Assembly: GCA_944989445.1 (NCBI GenBank) | Contig: CALYLW010000314.1 | Location: 277,124-341,123 of the forward strand | From: Ampullaceana balthica | Lineage: Eukaryota; Mollusca; Gastropoda; Lymnaeidae | Reading direction: 5' to 3' | Length of the DNA stretch: 64,000 nucleotides | Shown here: positions 1 to 12,114 of the stretch, in pieces | Layout of the letters: each line of letters starts with the position of its first letter | Numbering within the stretch: the stretch's first letter is position 1 | Program-made: the position numbers and the translations under genes | Notes under the pieces: model-generated | What the model was told of the DNA's origin: nothing | What the model saw: only the letters and a program-made list of their open reading frames with translations | Database searches by the model: none

Positions 1-51
1 GGCAGGATTTCACTTTATAAATCCGGCCAACTTTGGCTGGCCGGTAGAGCC
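1..51 (+). repeat. Partial copy of a CCGG-rich dispersed repeat
   Basis: The first ~50 bases closely resemble part of 13790-13840: both carry a TTCACTT run, then ATAAATCCGGCCAA, then GGCTGG and GGTAGAGCC. The element is cut by the window edge, so its other boundary is not visible. Its class is unknown. Confidence 0.6.
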
Positions 52-60
52 CTAATATCA

Positions 61-62
<2 letters not shown>

Positions 63-120
<58 letters not shown>
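63..120. repeat. (AT)n microsatellite
   Basis: An uninterrupted run of 29 AT dinucleotides directly follows the dispersed repeat fragment. Confidence 0.97.
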
Positions 121-124
<4 letters not shown>

Positions 125-1420
125 CTACCAAACTGATAATTTAACTTTAAAACTATGTTGTTGGTTTTTCTTCATTGTGATCTAGTTTTTATCCCATTTA
201 TTTCTAACTAAATTATCTGGTTAAAATAGAAATTATAAAGAATTCAAAAAGTGAACTACATTTGTCATCTCAAAATGCGCTTTCAGTAGAGAATTCACAA
301 GTGTTTTACTGTAAAAAATGGTTGCTTCATTCTAGAATATCATTAAACAAATACGCTTTTAGCAAAACGCATTTTTTTTCTCAAAATAAAATAATACGAA
401 CAAATGTATCCGTATTAGAAATTCTGAAATCATCATTACATACTCGATTATCTTGGGATTGATAAAAAGATGTTCAGCCACGATACTGCGCATGGAGGCT
501 CCGTGTAAGCGTTTATTGTTACACCTCCAAGGTTAACACCCCGGTTACCTTCCCTGTCATTAACAACTCGACGAGGTCAAGAACAAAAGCAGCAGACGGG
601 AAAACACGGGTACTGGGTCAACGTTGTTTAACTACGAGCGGAACCCAGTTGTTCTATTCGCTTCGAGTCCAGTGCGCAGTAATAAGTAAGACTTGTTAAT
701 CGGCATGGAACTATCTTTTTTCCTGAGACGTGGGTGGATATTGAAATTTTGGTATCGAACTGTGCGACCTCGCCACGAGCCTCTTCCCGCAAGTAAAGAC
801 GAAAAGTCTTATCGCAACATACCATCCCCCGAGCACTTGTGTGAGAGTTTGACAAACAGAGTTTATACGTTTTCATGTCGTTGAGTTATCAATCTTGTTG
901 ACTGTTTTCCTTAATAGTTTTCGTCTTCTTTCGCCATTGATTATTCGGTAATATCTCAAGTAAAGCAAGACATACTTAACGGGGAGGGGGTGGGGGTGGT
1001 GAGGGGGGGATTGCGTGGAATGTGTACAAATATGTCTGTGTACATGAAACCGTGGCACAAACAACATTATCCGCACGTGTTTTGCTGAATTCCCGTGGTA
1101 ACAAGGAAATGTTCGGTAATAATAGATGATATCTCAGAGTCCTTTGTGTTAAAGGATGTCACCTTGCCCGTGACAAGCCAGTCTGGTTTTCCTTTGCTTC
1201 ATGTCACTGTGCATGTAATACAACAATAATATAATGCGTTAATAATTATTTTTTTTAAATACATATCTTATTTTTATTTTACCTGAGGCTCTGCTGTATC
1301 GCGCAATTAGCAATGAAATAAATCAAATATCCATTGCGCTATAGACGTGATCATCATCAATAACAATTTATACCACGGCAACTAATCATGTCCACTATTT
1401 ATAAATGTCTTTGTGTACAG
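121..1420. other. Non-coding stretch, no gene recognised
   Basis: Only short random-looking open frames are present. One G-rich tract (about 980-1012, several runs of four or more G) could form a quadruplex. No RNA gene or transposon ends were recognised. Confidence 0.5.
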
Positions 1421-1522
1421 TATGTACAGCGCTGTGAGCCATGTTCCTTAATGGGATACAGCGCTATATAAATTATCAATTTATTATTATTATTATTACT
1501 ATAATTATTATTATTATTATTA
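1421..1522 (+). mobile_element. LINE 3' tail (5'-truncated)
   Basis: It holds the pair GTACAGCGCTGTGAGCC and GATACAGCGCTATATAAA-like sequence, followed by (ATT)n. The same arrangement ends the LINE remnant at 12115-12445 and recurs at 24087-24137. The two AGCGCT blocks can pair as a hairpin, a typical 3' UTR feature of non-LTR retrotransposons. No coding part remains. Confidence 0.6.
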
Positions 1523-1747
1523 CATTGTTTATTCAAATGTAAAAAAAACATGTATGACTAATGTCGTGACCTAAATATTTGTAGTAGTCTAACCTGGTTT
1601 CGAGTGTCGTCATTGGAGTAACAAATATTTTCTGTAATGTGTTACTGATAGTGCCGTAAATTGGAAAAATGCAGCCTGTAATGATGCTCCCAATACACAG
1701 CTAACATGATTCATCTGATATTATCCAATAAACAACAAAATTGGCCT

Positions 1748-2136
1748 CCCGGGGCTGCAGTCCCCCTTCGTACGCCCCAACCTCCCCCCACCCGGGGCTG
1801 CAGTCCCCCTTCGTACGCCCCAACCTCCCCCCCACCCGGGGCTGCAGTCCCCCTTCGTACGCCCCAACCTCCCCCCACCCGGGGCTGCAGTCCCCCTTCG
1901 TACGCCCCAACCTCCCCCCACCCGGGGCTGCAGTCCCCCTTCGTACGCCCCAACCTCCCCCACCCGGGGCTGCAGTCCCACTTCGTACGCCCCAACCTCC
2001 CCCCACCCGGAGCTGCAGTCCCCCTTCGTACGCCCCAACCTCCCCCCACCCGGGGCTGCAGTCCCCCTTCGTACGCCCCAACCTCCCCCCCCACCAGGGA
2101 CTGCAGTCCCCCTTCGTACGCCCCAACCTCCCCCCC
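1748..2136. repeat. Minisatellite, 43-bp GC-rich unit, 9 copies
   Basis: Each unit contains GGGGCTGCAGTCCCCCTTCG followed by TACGCCCCAACCTCC and a variable C run. Slippage in the C run makes units 42-44 bp. The unit has no stop codon in most phases on either strand and is not a multiple of three, so several overlapping open frames of about 140-158 codons appear; none is a credible gene. Confidence 0.95.
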
Positions 2137-2519
2137 CCCACACACACACTACAAGCCAAAATTTAAATACTGTTATACATAAGACCTTAAATTTAAATCC
2201 CGATTTGTCGTATTTTTACGAACCCCCATGTAGGTACGCCATCGGTCTACTAAACCCACCTGTACCAGCGACTGCAGGTAACATTAAAGCAATGAGGCGG
2301 TTTATTTATCCCGTGTTACTTCCACCTGACACTTATAGACGCTCAATGATCAGGGGCTAGAACTCACTAAACATGGCGTCCACATGGTTATGAGGTGTCA
2401 CTCACTTTCAAAGAAGACCGTCAATAAAGTGTTTTGTTGGCTGACCCCCACGTTTAGAATTGGTGAGACCGGTAGCAGTGTTGAATCTGTGATTGACTTG
2501 ATAGGGATGTTGATCTCAA

Positions 2520-3271
2520 CAATCCGCTATGGTATAGTCAACAATCGCAGTCCACTATGGTATAGTCAACAATCGCAGTCCACTATGGTATAGTCAACAA
2601 TTAAAGTCCGCTATGGTATAGTCAACAATCGCAGTCCGCTATGGTATAGTCAACAATTAAAGTCCGCTATGGTATAGTCAACAATCGCAGTCCGCTATGG
2701 TATAGTCAACAATTAAAGTCCGCTATGGTATAGTCAACAATCGCAGTCCGCTATGGTATAGTCAATAATCGCAGTTCACTATGGTATAGTCAACAATCGC
2801 AGTCCACTATGGTATAGTCAACAATCGCAGTCCGCTATGGTATAGTCAACAATTAAAGTCCGCTATGGTATAGTCAGCAATCGCAGTCCACTATGGTATA
2901 GTCAACAATCGCAGTCCACTATGGTATAGTCAACAATCGCAGTCCGCTATGGTATAGTCAACAATTAAAGTCCACTATGGTATAGTCAACAATCGAAGTC
3001 CACTATGGTATAGTCATCAATCGCAGTCCACTAAGGTATAGTCAACAATTAAAGTCCGCTATGGTATAGTCAACAATCGCAGTCCACTATGGTATAGTCA
3101 ACAATCGCAGTCCACTAAGGTATAGTCAACAATCGCAGTCCACTATGGTATAGTCAACAATCGCAGTCCGCTATGGTATAGCCATCAATCAAAGTCCGCT
3201 ATGGTATAGCCATCAATTAAAGTCCGCTATGGTAAAGTCAACAATCGCAGTCCGCTATGTTATAGTCAACA
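2520..3271. repeat. Minisatellite, 28-bp unit, ~27 copies
   Basis: The core is CTATGGTATAGTCAACAAT. Two variants end in CGCA or TAAA and alternate strictly over about 2590-2760, which gives a 56-bp higher-order dimer; elsewhere the order is irregular. Substitutions such as CTAAGG and GCCATC occur toward the end. Confidence 0.95.
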
Positions 3272-3541
3272 CACTCTGTTACTGTTACCCTTGATTTATG
3301 TTATTATCTGGAACAAAACTTCTGTGGTCAATACTCACCGGCGTAAGGAAGCTAGTTGTGAAAAAGTTGATGGATATCTAGAATGAAAAAGAAATTAGAT
3401 ATATTTTTACATTACAGAAATGGCAATTGGCACTTTTTTTAAATTAAATTTTTGACCCGCCATCTTTGATCAATGATAAATTTTGATAAAGTATTTCCGA
3501 TGGCATTACCCTGTACTCCATTTTGAGAGAATGCAGTACAT

Positions 3542-4510
3542 CAGGGATCGGCAAACTACGACCCATGTGCCGCATGCGGCCCGCCAGAGTATATTATGAG
3601 GTCCGTAGGCATGTACATGTTGCGATCTTATGTCAAAGTTTATTTTCTTTGTTTATAATTTTCGCTATATTTTAACATTTTTATTCCGAGTAATTGATTC
3701 GAATCTATGAATATTAAATGAGTTTTTTTGAATTCTCCAGAATTGATTAGTGATCCTTAGTCAACTGTTTACATCCTTATTCGAAACTGCATTTCAATTC
3801 AACTGGAAGTGGCTTTTGTTTACGACTTGCATATTGGCGGTTTTGTAAAAATTGTAATTTAAAAGCGAAAGTTGATTTAACTATAAGCACTGTCAAAAAA
3901 AAAGGTTGGTGACGAATGTCAGGTTTTTAATGACGAATGGACCGTTAAATATTGCTTGACGAGCGTTGGCAGCAAATCAGTCTGCTTGCTGTGCCGTAAG
4001 TGTGTGAGAATGTTTGTTTGAATGCAGTAATGTGAATCACAACCAGTAAACAGGTTCATCATTTCAGAGCATAATCAAAAATTGTTTAAGAGTTACGTAC
4101 TTCTCATTAATTATAATTGTACTCTATGGTCAGCTTATATGTCATTTATGTTCCGACTTCTTCGTAGATATTATGAAATGTAAGCTTAATTTTTGTTAAA
4201 GTAAATATGAATCCTAAAATCTAATTATTATCTTATTATCAAATTAGAAACCGTTTTACTTTGTATTGTAACATGCAATGTACATGTGTATTAGAGTGTG
4301 AATGTAAAATAAAATGACAAGTACATGGTTAAAATCAAGTTTTATACGTTGTCAATTGTAATTGAAGTACACAAAATATATATGCGGCCCGCCTTTAACA
4401 ATAACGTTTTCAATATGGCCCGCCTCTAACAATAAAGTTTTGAATGTGGCCTGCCACTAACAATAAAGTTTTGAATGCGGCCCTCCGTATATAAAGTTTG
4501 CCCACCCCTG
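3542..4510 (+). mobile_element. Non-autonomous hAT element, 969 bp
   Basis: The left end CAGGGATCGGCAAACT and right end AGTTTGCCCACCCCTG are imperfect terminal inverted repeats. Flanking bases CAGTACAT (3534-3541) and CTGTACAT (4511-4518) form an 8-bp target duplication with one mismatch. About 430 bp of the left side match the left side of the larger hAT element at 27923-31649, and the sequence from about 4030 matches that element from about 30665. It is therefore an internal-deletion derivative. Three copies of a 31-bp subterminal repeat lie at about 4384-4480. No transposase open frame remains. Confidence 0.9.
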
Positions 4511-4518
4511 CTGTACAT

Positions 4519-4930
4519 CAAAATGAGATGAAAACTTCAACAGTTTATAAATTTCATGGTTTATTTGTATATGCAAGATTGAGCCCTTGGTCTTAAGCCC
4601 CGTTGTTTTCCCAGCAAGAGACACTTGTATAATTTCGGTCAGACCAAAAAACGGAATCACAGAGTTTCTGGGCAGGTGAAAAAAAAGACTTCAAAAATCA
4701 ACTGGTGAACATTTTGCATTAAAATATTGTCATGTGACTAATTGTTACGAATGTAAATTTTCGATTTTTATTTAAAAAAATTAAAGAGAAATATATTTTT
4801 GAGTTTGGTATTTCTCCAATGTAAGCTTTCAACATTCTAAGGAGCATATCTGTTTTGGGTCTTTTAGGTCCTTATCTTTAACACTGGATAGATGTGTAGA
4901 CGCTAGTATTGCGCAATCTGGGTGTACTCA
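4519..4930. other. Non-coding stretch, no gene recognised
   Basis: AT-rich sequence between the hAT derivative and the large 19-bp array. No coding or RNA feature is visible. Confidence 0.5.
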
Positions 4931-6643
4931 GCTGAAGTGCATGTGATGTGCTGAGGTGCATGTGATGTGCTGAGGTGCATGTGATGTGCTGAGGTGCATG
5001 TGATGTGCTGAGGTGCATGTGATGTGCTGTTGTGCATGTGATGTGCTGAGGTGCATGTGATGTGCTGAGGTGCATGTGATGTGCTGAAGTGCATGTGATG
5101 TGCTGATGTGCATGTGATGTGCTGAGGTGCATGTGATTTGCTGAGGTGCATGTGATGTGCTGGTGTGCATGTGATGTGCTGAGGTGCGTGTGGTGTGCTG
5201 AGGTCCATGTGATGTGCTGAGGTGCATGTGATGTGCTGAGGTGCATGTTATGTGCTGAGGTGCATGTGATGTGCTGAGGTGCATGTGATGTGCTGGTGTG
5301 CATGTGATGTGCAGAGGTGCATGTGATGTGCTGAGGTACATTTGATGTGCTGAGGTGCATGTGATGTGCTGAGGTGCATGTGATGTGCTGAGGTGCATTT
5401 GATGTGCTGAGGTGCATGGTATGTGATGAGATACATGTAATAAATTGGTGTGCATGTGATGTGCTGAGGTACATGTGATGTGCTGGTGTGCATGTGATGT
5501 GCTGGTGTGCATGTGATGTGTTGAGGTGCATGTGATGTGCTGAGGTGCATGTGATGTGCTGAAGTGCACGGTATGTGATGAGGTGCATGTGATGTGCTGA
5601 GGTGCATGTGATGTGCTAAGGTGCATGTGATGTGCTGAGGTGCATGTGATGTGCTGAGGTGCATGTGATTATCTGAGGTACATGTGATGTGTTTAGGTGC
5701 ATGTAATGTGCTGAGGTGCATGTGACGTGCTGAGGTGCATGTGATGTGCTGAGGTGCCTGTGATGTGCTGAGGTGCATGTGATGTGCTGAGGTGCATGGT
5801 ATGTGATGAGGTACGTGTAATAAGCTGGTGTGCATGTGATGTGCTGAGGTGCATGTGATGTGATGAGGTGCATTGATGTGCCGAGGTGCATGGTATGTGA
5901 TGAGGTACATGTAATAAGCTGGTTTGCATGTGATGTAATGAGGTGCATTGATGTGCTGAGGTGAATGTGATGTGCTTAGGTGCATTGGTTGTGCCAAGGT
6001 GCATGTGATGTGCTGAGGTGCATTTGATGTGCTGAGGTGCATGTGATGTGCTGAGGTGCATGTGATGTGCTGAGGTGCATGGGATGTGCTGGTGTGCAGT
6101 GTGCATGGTATGTGCTGAGGTGCATGGTATGTGATGACGTACATGTGATGTGCTGAGGTGCATGTGATGTGCTAAGGTGCATGTGATGTGCTGAGGTGCA
6201 TGTGATGTGCTAAGGTACATGTGATGTGTTGAGGTGCATGTGATGTGCTGATGTGCATGTGATGTGCTGAGGTGTGTGAGATGTGCTGGTGTGCAGTGTG
6301 CATGGTATGTGCTGAGGTGCATGTGATGTGCTGGTGTGCGTGTGATGTGTTGAGGTGAATGTGATGTGCTGAGGTACATGTGATGTGCTGGTGTGCATGT
6401 GATGTGCTGGTGTGCATGTTTTGTGCTGAGGTGCATGTGACGTGCTGAGGTGTATGTGATGTGTTGAGGTACATGTGATGTGATGAGGTACATGTGATGT
6501 GCTGAGGTGCATGTGATGTGCTGGTGTGCATGTGATGTGCTGTGATGTTCTGAGGTGCATGTGATGTGTTGAGTTGTATGTGATGTGCTGAGGTGCATGT
6601 GATGTGCTGAGGTGCATGTGACGTGCTGTGGTGCATGGGGTGT
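4931..6643. repeat. Large minisatellite, 19-bp unit, ~90 copies
   Basis: The unit is AGGTGCATGTGATGTGCTG with many point variants (AGGTACATG, TGGTGTGCATG, CATGGTATGTGATG). Longer composite patterns recur at about 5410-5450, 5785-5840 and 5880-5940, indicating block duplications. It is rich in alternating purine-pyrimidine steps. The His/Ser/Thr-rich frames on the minus strand are by-products. Confidence 0.95.
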
Positions 6644-7025
6644 AATTCACGGCTGCTACACCTCTACTTTCATTGATACACGAATTTCTCTTATTTAACG
6701 CTGCCACTGGTAACCTTGTTTTATATTTTAAGTTGTTCTCACATTTTCCCAATGTAACTAAGATATTTTATCTGAGACAAGAGCCTTTTCCTTTTCTCCA
6801 TTTTGAAATGTTTGTTTCGCAGCTTTAAACATCTTTGCGAAATGTGTTTTCTGGGGCGGGGGCAAATAGCTCTAGGTACTCGGCTAAATGGCTTGTTGCT
6901 AAGCCTCGAGGTATGAGATTTGAACTTTTACCGCTCAGGTTGATGTTGTTTAAGCTAAACACGAACCAAACTCCTCAGCAAATGACATTTATAAATTAGT
7001 CTCAATTTTAAGTGTGTTGGTGCTC

Positions 7026-7114
7026 TATATCTCTCCATCTCTCTTTCTATTTCTTTATCTTCTCTCTCTCTATCACTCTCTCTCTCTCTCTCTCTCTCAC
7101 TCTCTCTCTCTCTC
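7026..7114. repeat. CT-rich microsatellite
   Basis: Imperfect CT repeats become nearly pure (CT)n between about 7060 and 7114. Confidence 0.95.
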
Positions 7115-7155
7115 AAAAGATGTGCACATTTTTTCCTTTATCCATATGCTTAGAA

Positions 7156-7870
7156 CAGGGGTGGGCAAAGTGCGGTCGCAGGCAACATTCGGCCCGCCAC
7201 AGAGTTTTGTTTTTTTTGGTCCACCAAGACATTCAGAAAAACCTCCTTGAAATGTGATATGGTACACTTGTCTCATCAAACTGATTCTATAATTAAATGT
7301 GCTAATAGCTGGAAAACTAGATAATGTGACTTTAGCACAATAAATTAATAAAACTACCTCTTTTGTTTATTTTTTATTTATTTATTTATTTTTATCATAC
7401 CATTTATACTTTTTCTTGAATGAAATGTTAACTAAAGAATACAATAATACAAGAATAGAAGAATAGAAGAATAGAAGAATACAAGAATAGAAGAATAGAA
7501 GAATACAAGAATACAAGAATACAAGAATAGAAGAATAGAAGAATACAAGAATACAAGAATAGAAGAATAGAAGAATACAAGAATACAAGAATACAAGAAT
7601 ACAAGAATACAAGAATACAATAATAGAAGAATAGAAGAATAGAAGAATAGAAGAATAGAAGAATACAAGAATACAATAATACAATAATACAAGAATAGAA
7701 GAATAGAAGAATAGAAGAATAGAAGAATACAAGAATACAATAATACAATAATACAAGAATAGAAGAATAGAAGAATAGAAGAATACAAGAATATTTTAAA
7801 CGTTTGCGGCACTCCAATAAAATCCACCACCACTAATTGGCCCCCGAAACTAAACAATAGCCCACCCCTG
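7156..7870. mobile_element. hAT-type MITE carrying a minisatellite
   Basis: The left end CAGGGGTGGGCAAAGTGCGG and right end ATAGCCCACCCCTG are inverted repeats. A perfect 8-bp duplication, GCTTAGAA, flanks the element (7148-7155 and 7871-7878), diagnostic of the hAT superfamily. It has no transposase frame. Half of its length is the 8-bp array at 7435-7793. The ends match those of the 3.7-kb hAT element at 27923-31649. Confidence 0.93.
7435..7793. repeat. Minisatellite, 8-bp unit, ~45 copies, inside a hAT MITE
   Basis: Three unit variants, AAGAATAG, AAGAATAC and AATAATAC, are arranged in blocks. A longer block (several AAGAATAG, then AAGAATAC, then two AATAATAC) repeats at the distal end, giving a higher-order period of roughly 70-80 bp. 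Confidence 0.95.
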
Positions 7871-8005
7871 GCTTAGAACATTCTTGTGTAGTAAATTCTC
7901 TTGGTACATATATCTTCAAAAGACAAAACTTGACATCCAGCCGGAATTCTGCACAAAGATTTCAGAGTTTAAAAAATTCTGTGTTTCCCAGCTTACGTTT
8001 TTTGT

Positions 8006-8626
8006 AACTATTGGAGTATGAGTTTAGAAACTATTGCAGTATGAGTTTAGAAATTTTTGGACTATGAGTTTGGACACTATTGGAGTATGAGTTTGGACAC
8101 TATTGGAGTATGAGTTTGGACACTATTGGAGTATGAGTTTGGACACTATTGGAGTATGAGTTTGGACACTATTGGAGTATGAGTTTGGACACTATTGGAG
8201 TATGAGTTTGGACACTATTGGAGTATGAGTTTGGACACTATTGTATGATGAGTTTAGAAACTATTGGAGTATGAGTTTGGACACTATTGGAGTATGAGTT
8301 TGGACACTATTGGAGTATGAGTTTGGACACTATTGGAGTATGAGTTTGGACACTATTGGAGTATGAGTTTGGACACTATTGGAGTATGAGTTTGGACACT
8401 ATTGGAGTATGAGTTTGGACACTATTGTATGATGAGTTTAGAAACTATTGGAGTATGAGTTTGGACACTATTGGAGTATGAGTTTGGACACTATTGGAGT
8501 ATGAGTTTGGACACTATTGGAGTAGAGTTTGGACACTATTGGAGTATGAGTTTGGACACTATTGGAGTAGAGTTTGGACACTATTGGAGTATGAGTTTAG
8601 AAACTATTGGAGTATGAGTTTAGAAA
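8006..8626. repeat. Minisatellite, 23-bp unit, 27 copies
   Basis: The core is GGAGTATGAGTTTGGACACT. A variant unit containing TTGTATGATGAGTTTAGAAA occurs at about 8241 and again 184 bp later, exactly eight units, showing that a block of eight was duplicated. Confidence 0.96.
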
Positions 8627-9116
8627 CGAAGGGCGAACTGAATGACAACCAAAATATACGATTTTTATAAAAAATTTGCCTCGAGCGGTGATAACTTTCA
8701 TAATCCCCAAAAATCCCAGGATGGTTCGTTTAGCAAGAAAACATGTTTGTACGCGTACGTTCTCACAATAAATAGTTCGCCTTTGATCTCGACCAGGATC
8801 CTACAAGATGTGTATCTCAACAATATCATATCATATAAATACTCAATTTTCAATCTCGATGAGTTGAACATATAGCGCCGCCTAGCCGGTTAGTTAATGA
8901 TGTGTATTTCCTTGAAACGCGGTTAGTGGCATTTTGCGGATAATTGAAATGACCATATATTTTGTGGACATTTAAAACACATATCATTGTGTTGATATTT
9001 TGCAAAAACCTGATTGTGTATACACACAGCACACATCTCATTGTGTGGATATTTAGACCACGTGTGGAAACTTCAGACACATGCCATCGTTTGAATATTT
9101 AGTATGTATTATGTCA

Positions 9117-9318
9117 AACTCTCCTTGCTTCTGTTGAGTGTTTAACTCACCTTGCATGTGTGAGTGTTTAACTCACCTTGCGTGTGTTGGGTGTTTAACT
9201 CACCTTGCATGTCTTGAGTGTTTAACTCACCTTGCATATGTTTAATGTTTAACTCACCTTGCATGTGTTGAGTGTTTAACTCACCTTGCTATTGCTTTGA
9301 TCTAAACTCACCTTGCTT
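9117..9318. repeat. Minisatellite, ~27-bp unit, ~8 copies
   Basis: The core is GTGTTTAACTCACCTTGCAT with spacing of 26-28 bp. Immediately upstream (about 8980-9100) are three diverged repeats of CACAT..CATTGTGT..GATATTT, an older and different array. Confidence 0.9.
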
Positions 9319-9610
9319 GTACGTCTAGTGAGAGCTCACTGCGTGGATTATGTAATGCTCGCCAAGTGCCCATCGGACACGCTCAGAACGTATCCCCGTG
9401 AAAGACGCGCCTGGTCAGACTTGTACGCTGCATGTAGTTGGACGTCGGGGTTGATCTTGTATCGTCTGATAGTAAATCAAGCCGGGGATGGGGGGAAGAG
9501 GGGCGGACACCAAACATTAAACATCTGTTAATGTTTCAGAGTCTGGCGTCCAACCATTGCATGTTGTTCGATGGTGCTAGAAATAGAACAGATCCATCTA
9601 ATTCCCCCAT

Positions 9611-9731
9611 CCCTCCCTCTCTCTCTCGCTCTCTCTCTTTCTCTCTCTCTCTCTTTCTTTATTTATTTCTTTCTCTCTCTCTCTTTATCTCTCTCTCTCT
9701 TTCGCGCGCGCTCTCTCTCTCTCTCTCTCTC
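9611..9731. repeat. CT-rich microsatellite
   Basis: About 120 bp of imperfect CT/CTTT repeats with a short CGCGCG interruption. Confidence 0.93.
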
Positions 9732-10204
9732 ATTCATTTTCTGTTCTTTTTATCTCAGTTTTCAATCTAACGTACTAAAAAAATTAATGATCCCCTTACA
9801 TTTACACGGCAGATTTAGAACATTCATATTCCAATTTCCGCCAAACAAATGTAAATATCACGCACTGACTGGGCTTGCAGCTATATTTGTCATGGTATAA
9901 ATAAGTACAGTTATCGGGGATATTTCTGTGAGTAATATCTGTATGGTGGTGGCCTTATTATGAGGCTCGACACGGGAATTGTAAGCTGTGTGTGATGAGT
10001 TCGACGGCTCGAACTTCCAAAGAGAATGTCACACGTATGGAGTAAGCACAAATCCCGTGGCACCTGTTACTATTGAAAATGTTGTTCTGACATGAAATTA
10101 TTATTTTGAAGACTTTGATGTTTAATACTTTATATGAATGTTAAATATTCTACTAGACGTTTTTTTCCCCCAATAGTTAAATTCAGATTAGAAAACATCT
10201 GAAG

Positions 10205-10388
10205 CAGTGGTTGGCAAACTCTTCAGGGCGAGTGCCACAATAGTAGGAAATAAATCGTAATGGGCCGCACCTAAAAAGTTCAAGTAAAAAACATCCACCT
10301 TTAATATAAATGTATTGATCTTTTTTTATATTGCTGCACGCTTCCGCGGGCCGCATGTGGTTCGCGGGCCGTACTTCGTCCACCCCTG
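10205..10388. mobile_element. hAT-type MITE, 184 bp
   Basis: The left end CAGTGGTTGGCAAACTC and right end TTCGTCCACCCCTG are imperfect inverted repeats of the same type as at 7156 and 3542. Flanks ATCTGAAG (10197-10204) and ATCTAAAG (10389-10396) form an 8-bp target duplication with one mismatch. The subterminal GCGGGCCGC motif resembles the repeated GCGGCCCGC of the larger hAT element. Confidence 0.85.
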
Positions 10389-10890
10389 ATCTAAAGAATG
10401 TTGTTTCGCTGCTGTAGTCTAACCAACCGTCCAGTAACTTGGTCAATGAGAGCCACATTAACTTTGCTGCAGTATTAAGCGGTGTACTGACGGGTGTTGG
10501 GTTGGTGGGTGGGGGGGGGGTCTGGGACGAACTAACACTCAAGTGTTGCTGCCTATACTCAGCCATACATGTATTGCTTACTTTTAATTTTGACCCGCTC
10601 ACCTCGGGTACCTCAAGTGGAGCGTCTTTTGCCTTGATACCCAGACAATTTTTAGCGATTTTTGTTATAAACATAGGATATTCTAGCTTTTCTTCAGAAT
10701 TCCTTTGCCTACGTTACACGGGTCTGCTCTAAAAGCGTGGGTAAAGATAAATAAAGGAGCGAGATTTGTTTAGGCTTGGTAAAAAGAAAAATAGAGAACA
10801 ATTAAAGGAATGTTTCGGCTAAATGCCCAGATCACGATGCTAGAGGTCTCTCAACGTGGATGTGGGGAAACCACGGAAACTTTGTGCCAC

Positions 10891-11026
10891 GAACACTATG
10901 GTGAGAACACTATGGTGAGAACACTATGGTGAGAACACTATGGTGAGAACACTATGGTGAGAACACTATGGTGAGAACACTATGGTGAGAACACTATGGT
11001 GAGAACACTATGGTGAGAACACTATG
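10891..11026. repeat. Minisatellite, 14-bp unit, ~10 copies
   Basis: Perfect copies of ACTATGGTGAGAAC. Near-identity of all units implies recent expansion. Confidence 0.96.
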
Positions 11027-11077
11027 CCATAGAGCAGGGCTTTACCCATGGAACAATCTATTTATGTTATGTCACCG

Positions 11078-11705
11078 TGTTTGCATACAAAAAGTCATAT
11101 TCCTTTCTCGTAAGTACACAAACGTCATGTGTTGTTCCTGTTTGCAATAAACCGTCTTACATCATAATTGTTTGTACGGAAACGTCTTTCCTTACTGTCT
11201 TTGTGGTGTGTGTGTTGTTTGATTGTGGTGTGTGTGTTGTTTGATTGTGGTGTGTGTTGTTTGCTTGTGGTGTGTGTGTTGTTTGATTGTGGTGTGTGTG
11301 TTGTTTGATTGTGGTGTGTGTGTTGTTTGCTTGTGGTGTGTGTTGTTTGCTTGTGGTGTGTGTGTTGTTTGCTTGTGGTGTGTGTGTTGTTTGCTTGTGG
11401 TGTGTGTGTTGTTTCCATGGTGTGTGTGTTGTTTCCTTGGTGTGTGTGTGTGTGTTGTTTGCTTGTGGTGTGTGTTTTGTTTGCTTGTGGTTTGCGTGTG
11501 TTGTTTTGCTTGTGGTGTGTGTGTTGTTTGCCCATCGTCATCGACGAGGACCGTTCTCATCACATCAGTCACGTGATTTGACAGATCGGCGTGTCCTTTG
11601 TTGGCTTATAGTGTCTGTATACAAACATCACACATCGTTACTTTGTTTACAGGCGTCATATCCCATAACTGTTTGTATACAGACGTCATATCACTTAACA
11701 GTTTG
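11078..11705. repeat. Diverged ~30-bp repeat, split by a younger array
   Basis: Degenerate copies with the theme TTTGTATACAAACGTCATAT lie on both sides of the 22-bp array: about 11078, 11112, 11139 and 11169 on the left, and 11612, 11644 and 11671 on the right. The alignment is by eye and the copies are 60-80% alike. Confidence 0.6.
11199..11530. repeat. Minisatellite, ~22-bp TG-rich unit, ~15 copies
   Basis: The unit is built from GTGGTGTGTGTGTTGTTTG plus CTT or ATT; several units have lost or gained a TG pair. The Cys/Val/Trp-rich and His/Thr-rich frames are by-products. Confidence 0.95.
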
Positions 11706-12114
11706 GTCCTCAATCTTGACTGAAACTATCGCTGGAGTCAGAGCGGAATTTTTCGACATGAGCCTGCGATATAAATATAACAAAAACAACATCAATCTCA
11801 ATCACCATTCAGCCCAAAACTCGAAAAAAGTGTTCAAATTTCTGTTGTTGGTTGTGTTGTGTTTATAATCGCAGTAAACATCCGTAGTTGATGTTGGACG
11901 TGTTGATTTTGCCCTGCAAGTGATCCTAACTAATCTAGCTGCTTGCAGTCATGAGTAAATGATGCACTCTTAACAAAACCACGTTCAAATGACACCGATT
12001 TCATTAATTCATTAAAGTTAATGATAATGCTGTATATATAATTGTCTATATTAATCTTTCAATATTTTTTAATCTCTCAACTGCACAGAATGCACCATAT
12101 GGCTATATGTCGAA

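Noticed and set aside
4878..6752. Long His/Ser/Thr-rich minus-strand frames
   Set aside because: They are translations of the 19-bp array in different phases, broken at random by unit variants.
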